Source: Methylovirgula sp.
GTDB lineage: Bacteria; Pseudomonadota; Alphaproteobacteria; Rhizobiales; Beijerinckiaceae
Length of the DNA stretch: 7,233 nucleotides
NCBI GenBank assembly: GCA_030038595.1
Contig: JASHSW010000098.1
Span: 1-7,233 of the forward strand
Direction of reading: 5' to 3'
The first letter of the stretch is position 1; the number at the start of each line of letters is the position of its first letter. Below are positions 6,501-7,233 of the stretch, piece after piece. The notes under the pieces are model-generated. The model saw only the letters and a program-made list of their open reading frames with translations. It made no database searches and had not been told where the DNA came from. A program made the translations under genes and the position numbers.

Positions 6501-6968
6501 TTGTCTTATATAGGAAACGCGGCGGGACGGAAGAAAGCGCCGGGCTTTTGGGCTTGCGCATTCCTTTCGCTCGGCTTGGCGCTGGCCGGCTGTTCGGTGT
6601 CGCTGCCTATGGGCTCGCTCATCGGCTCGCATGACGACGACGATCAGACCGCGTCGACCAAGGTGCCCGAGAAGTCGCCGATCGCCGAGCTGCAAAACGC
6701 CGACTGGCAACGCGCCAAGGTGGCATTCGACAGCGCGCTCGGCTCTTCCGAAAGCGGCACGGCGGTAGATTGGGACAATCCCGATTCGGGCACCAAAGGT
6801 TCGTTCGCCGCCATCGGCGACGCCTATACGACCGATACCGGAACTTGCCGCGGCTTTCGCGCCGCCATCGATCACAAGGATTCCGACGACGCGCTGCAAG
6901 GCACGGCTTGCTCTGGCAGTGACGGAGATTGGGTCATCACTGACGTGAAGCCGTGGGGCAAGAGCTGA
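6501..6968 (+). CDS. Small outer-surface lipoprotein, RT0821/Lpp0805-like
   Basis: The 155-residue protein starts with a lipoprotein signal peptide: a basic N-region (GRKK), a hydrophobic stretch and the lipobox L28-A29-G30-C31 (LALAGCS), so the mature N-terminus would be lipidated at C31. After it come an acidic patch HDDDD (44-48) and a globular C-terminal domain with [34 protein letters not shown] and [18 protein letters not shown]. This C-terminal pattern resembles the RT0821/Lpp0805 surface-antigen family (COG4520); its function is unknown. The start is TTG at 6501 with GGAG eight bases upstream; the frame has no other start back to a stop at 6426 and none before the hydrophobic core. 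It stands alone: pdxH is divergent to the left and a cobalamin riboswitch begins 55 bases after the stop. Residue after the lipid Cys is Ser, which gives no Asp+2 inner-membrane retention signal, so outer-membrane sorting is likely. Confidence 0.82.
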   Translation: MSYIGNAAGRKKAPGFWACAFLSLGLALAGCSVSLPMGSLIGSHDDDDQTASTKVPEKSPIAELQNADWQRAKVAFDSALGSSESGTAVDWDNPDSGTKGSFAAIGDAYTTDTGTCRGFRAAIDHKDSDDALQGTACSGSDGDWVITDVKPWGKS

Positions 6969-6990
6969 GGCGCCTTTCCAAACATTGGGA

Positions 6991-7019
6991 TTGATTGCGG
7001 CGCGCAATCTAGCTAGCCT
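6991..7019 (+). promoter_or_regulatory. Candidate promoter for the riboswitch-controlled transcript
   Basis: TTGATT (6991-6996, 4/6) is followed after 17 bases by TAGCCT (7014-7019, 3/6). Transcription would begin near 7026, essentially at the first base of riboswitch helix P1 (7024), which is where a riboswitch promoter should fire. The match itself is weak, and the support comes mainly from position. The spacer contains the inverted repeat described separately. Confidence 0.3.
6993..7009. repeat. Perfect 7-bp inverted repeat (GATTGCG-gcg-CGCAATC)
   Basis: A perfect dyad with a three-base centre lies 24 bases after the lipoprotein stop codon and 14 bases before the riboswitch. As RNA it would form a short GC-rich hairpin, but no T-run follows (the next bases are TAGCTAGCC), so it is a poor intrinsic terminator. 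Its place between the candidate -35 and -10 hexamers fits an operator equally well. Confidence 0.6.
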
Positions 7020-7023
7020 AATT

Positions 7024-7191
7024 CGAAGATGGTTCCCTTCGGGGATCAAAAGGGAACATGGTGCGGCGCGAGCCAAAACCATGGCTGCCCCCGCAACTGT
7101 AAGCGGCGAGCCGCGCGCCATCACGCCACTGGGAAACCCGGGAAGGCGGCGCAAGGCAAGGACCCGCGAGCCAGGAGACCTGCCATCGTCG
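7024..7191 (+). ncRNA. Cobalamin riboswitch aptamer (B12 element)
   Basis: This leader RNA binds a cobalamin, usually adenosylcobalamin, and lowers expression of B12 synthesis or uptake genes. In order: helix P1 strand 7024-7032 pairs with 7183-7191 (eight of nine pairs). GGTTCCC...AAAAGGGAAC (7031-7057) is the P2/P3 region. GGTGCGG (7060-7066) and GGCTGCCCCCGCAACTGT (7083-7100) form the strongly conserved core. GCCACTG (7125-7131) and GGGAAGGCGG (7140-7149) cover the P5/P6 side. The B12 box AGCCAGGAGACCTGCC (7169-7184) closes it. GTGGT (7191-7195) can pair with GCCAC (7125-7129), counting one G-U, which fits a loop-loop contact between the aptamer and its expression platform. The controlled gene is on the plus strand beyond 7233; candidates by analogy are cobalamin synthesis, cobalt transport or BtuB-type uptake genes. 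Confidence 0.95.
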
Positions 7192-7207
7192 TGGTCACGC
7201 GCGAACG

Positions 7208-7229
7208 CATCGGGCGGGGTGCACCGATG
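7208..7229 (+). promoter_or_regulatory. Hairpin in the riboswitch expression platform, possible start-codon sequestering stem
   Basis: CATCGG (7208-7213) can pair with CCGATG (7224-7229) around a ten-base loop that includes GGGG (7216-7219). The 3' arm contains an ATG (7227-7229) placed seven bases after that GGGG, so this stem could hide a start codon and ribosome binding site when cobalamin is bound. No T-run is visible before the window ends, so translational control is more likely than termination. Whether the ATG is used cannot be judged from the two codons available. Confidence 0.45.
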
Positions 7230-7233
7230 GAAG

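Noticed and set aside
6993..7009. Intrinsic terminator for the lipoprotein gene
   Set aside because: The hairpin is perfect but short, and it is not followed by a run of T.
5827..7154. N-terminal extension of PdxH to 443 residues starting near 7154
   Set aside because: The extension would be antisense to the lipoprotein gene and part of the riboswitch; PdxH homologues begin near [10 protein letters not shown], at GTG 6422.
1..7233. Defence system, mobile element or biosynthetic cluster
   Set aside because: All genes fit ordinary housekeeping or envelope families, with no transposase, integrase, toxin-antitoxin pair, repeat array or clustered pathway visible.

Overview
This GC-rich window looks like a piece of an alphaproteobacterial chromosome, most likely from the order Hyphomicrobiales (Rhizobiales). 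The grounds are protein family content: a TIGR02301/DUF2385 protein, an RT0821/Lpp0805-like lipoprotein, a YgfZ-type protein next to a rhizobial-style dihydroorotase, and a cobalamin riboswitch of the common proteobacterial type. A narrower placement (for example Beijerinckiaceae or Methylocystaceae) would be a guess. I see no insertion sequence, phage gene, tRNA, rRNA or CRISPR array. Nearly every base is in a gene or a short intergenic gap.

Layout. (1) Bases 1-404, minus strand: the N-terminal part of an HD-domain phosphohydrolase (YfbR-like) that runs off the left edge. A 100-base divergent gap separates it from (2) a GT4-type glycosyltransferase on the plus strand (505-1848). (3) A two-gene minus-strand unit follows, transcribed leftwards: ygfZ-like (2398-3237), then tag (1802-2401). 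They overlap in a TTGA junction, and tag overlaps the glycosyltransferase tail to tail by 47 bases. (4) A class I-type dihydroorotase on the plus strand (3324-4646) is divergent from ygfZ and convergent with (5) a minus-strand unit pdxH (5823-6422), a NUDIX hydrolase (5383-5826, GTGA junction) and a TIGR02301 family exported protein (4651-5322). (6) A small plus-strand lipoprotein gene (6501-6968) is divergent from pdxH. (7) The right end holds a well-formed cobalamin (AdoCbl-type) riboswitch, about 7024-7191, and the start of its expression platform. The regulated gene lies beyond the window.

Functionally this is mostly housekeeping. The genes cover nucleotide and pyrimidine metabolism (HD phosphohydrolase, dihydroorotase, NUDIX), cofactor metabolism (PdxH for pyridoxal phosphate, YgfZ for folate-linked Fe-S maintenance, B12 control at the right end), alkylation repair (Tag) and cell-envelope functions (glycosyltransferase, lipoprotein, TIGR02301 protein). 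I found no convincing new multi-gene system. The points most worth a second look are the dihydroorotase whose metal-binding HxH motif reads QxH, the riboswitch with a hairpin that may cover a start codon, an inverted repeat inside a candidate promoter just upstream of that riboswitch, and an HD phosphohydrolase lacking one of the expected active-site acids. All promoters are proposed by eye against the sigma70 consensus and are weak.
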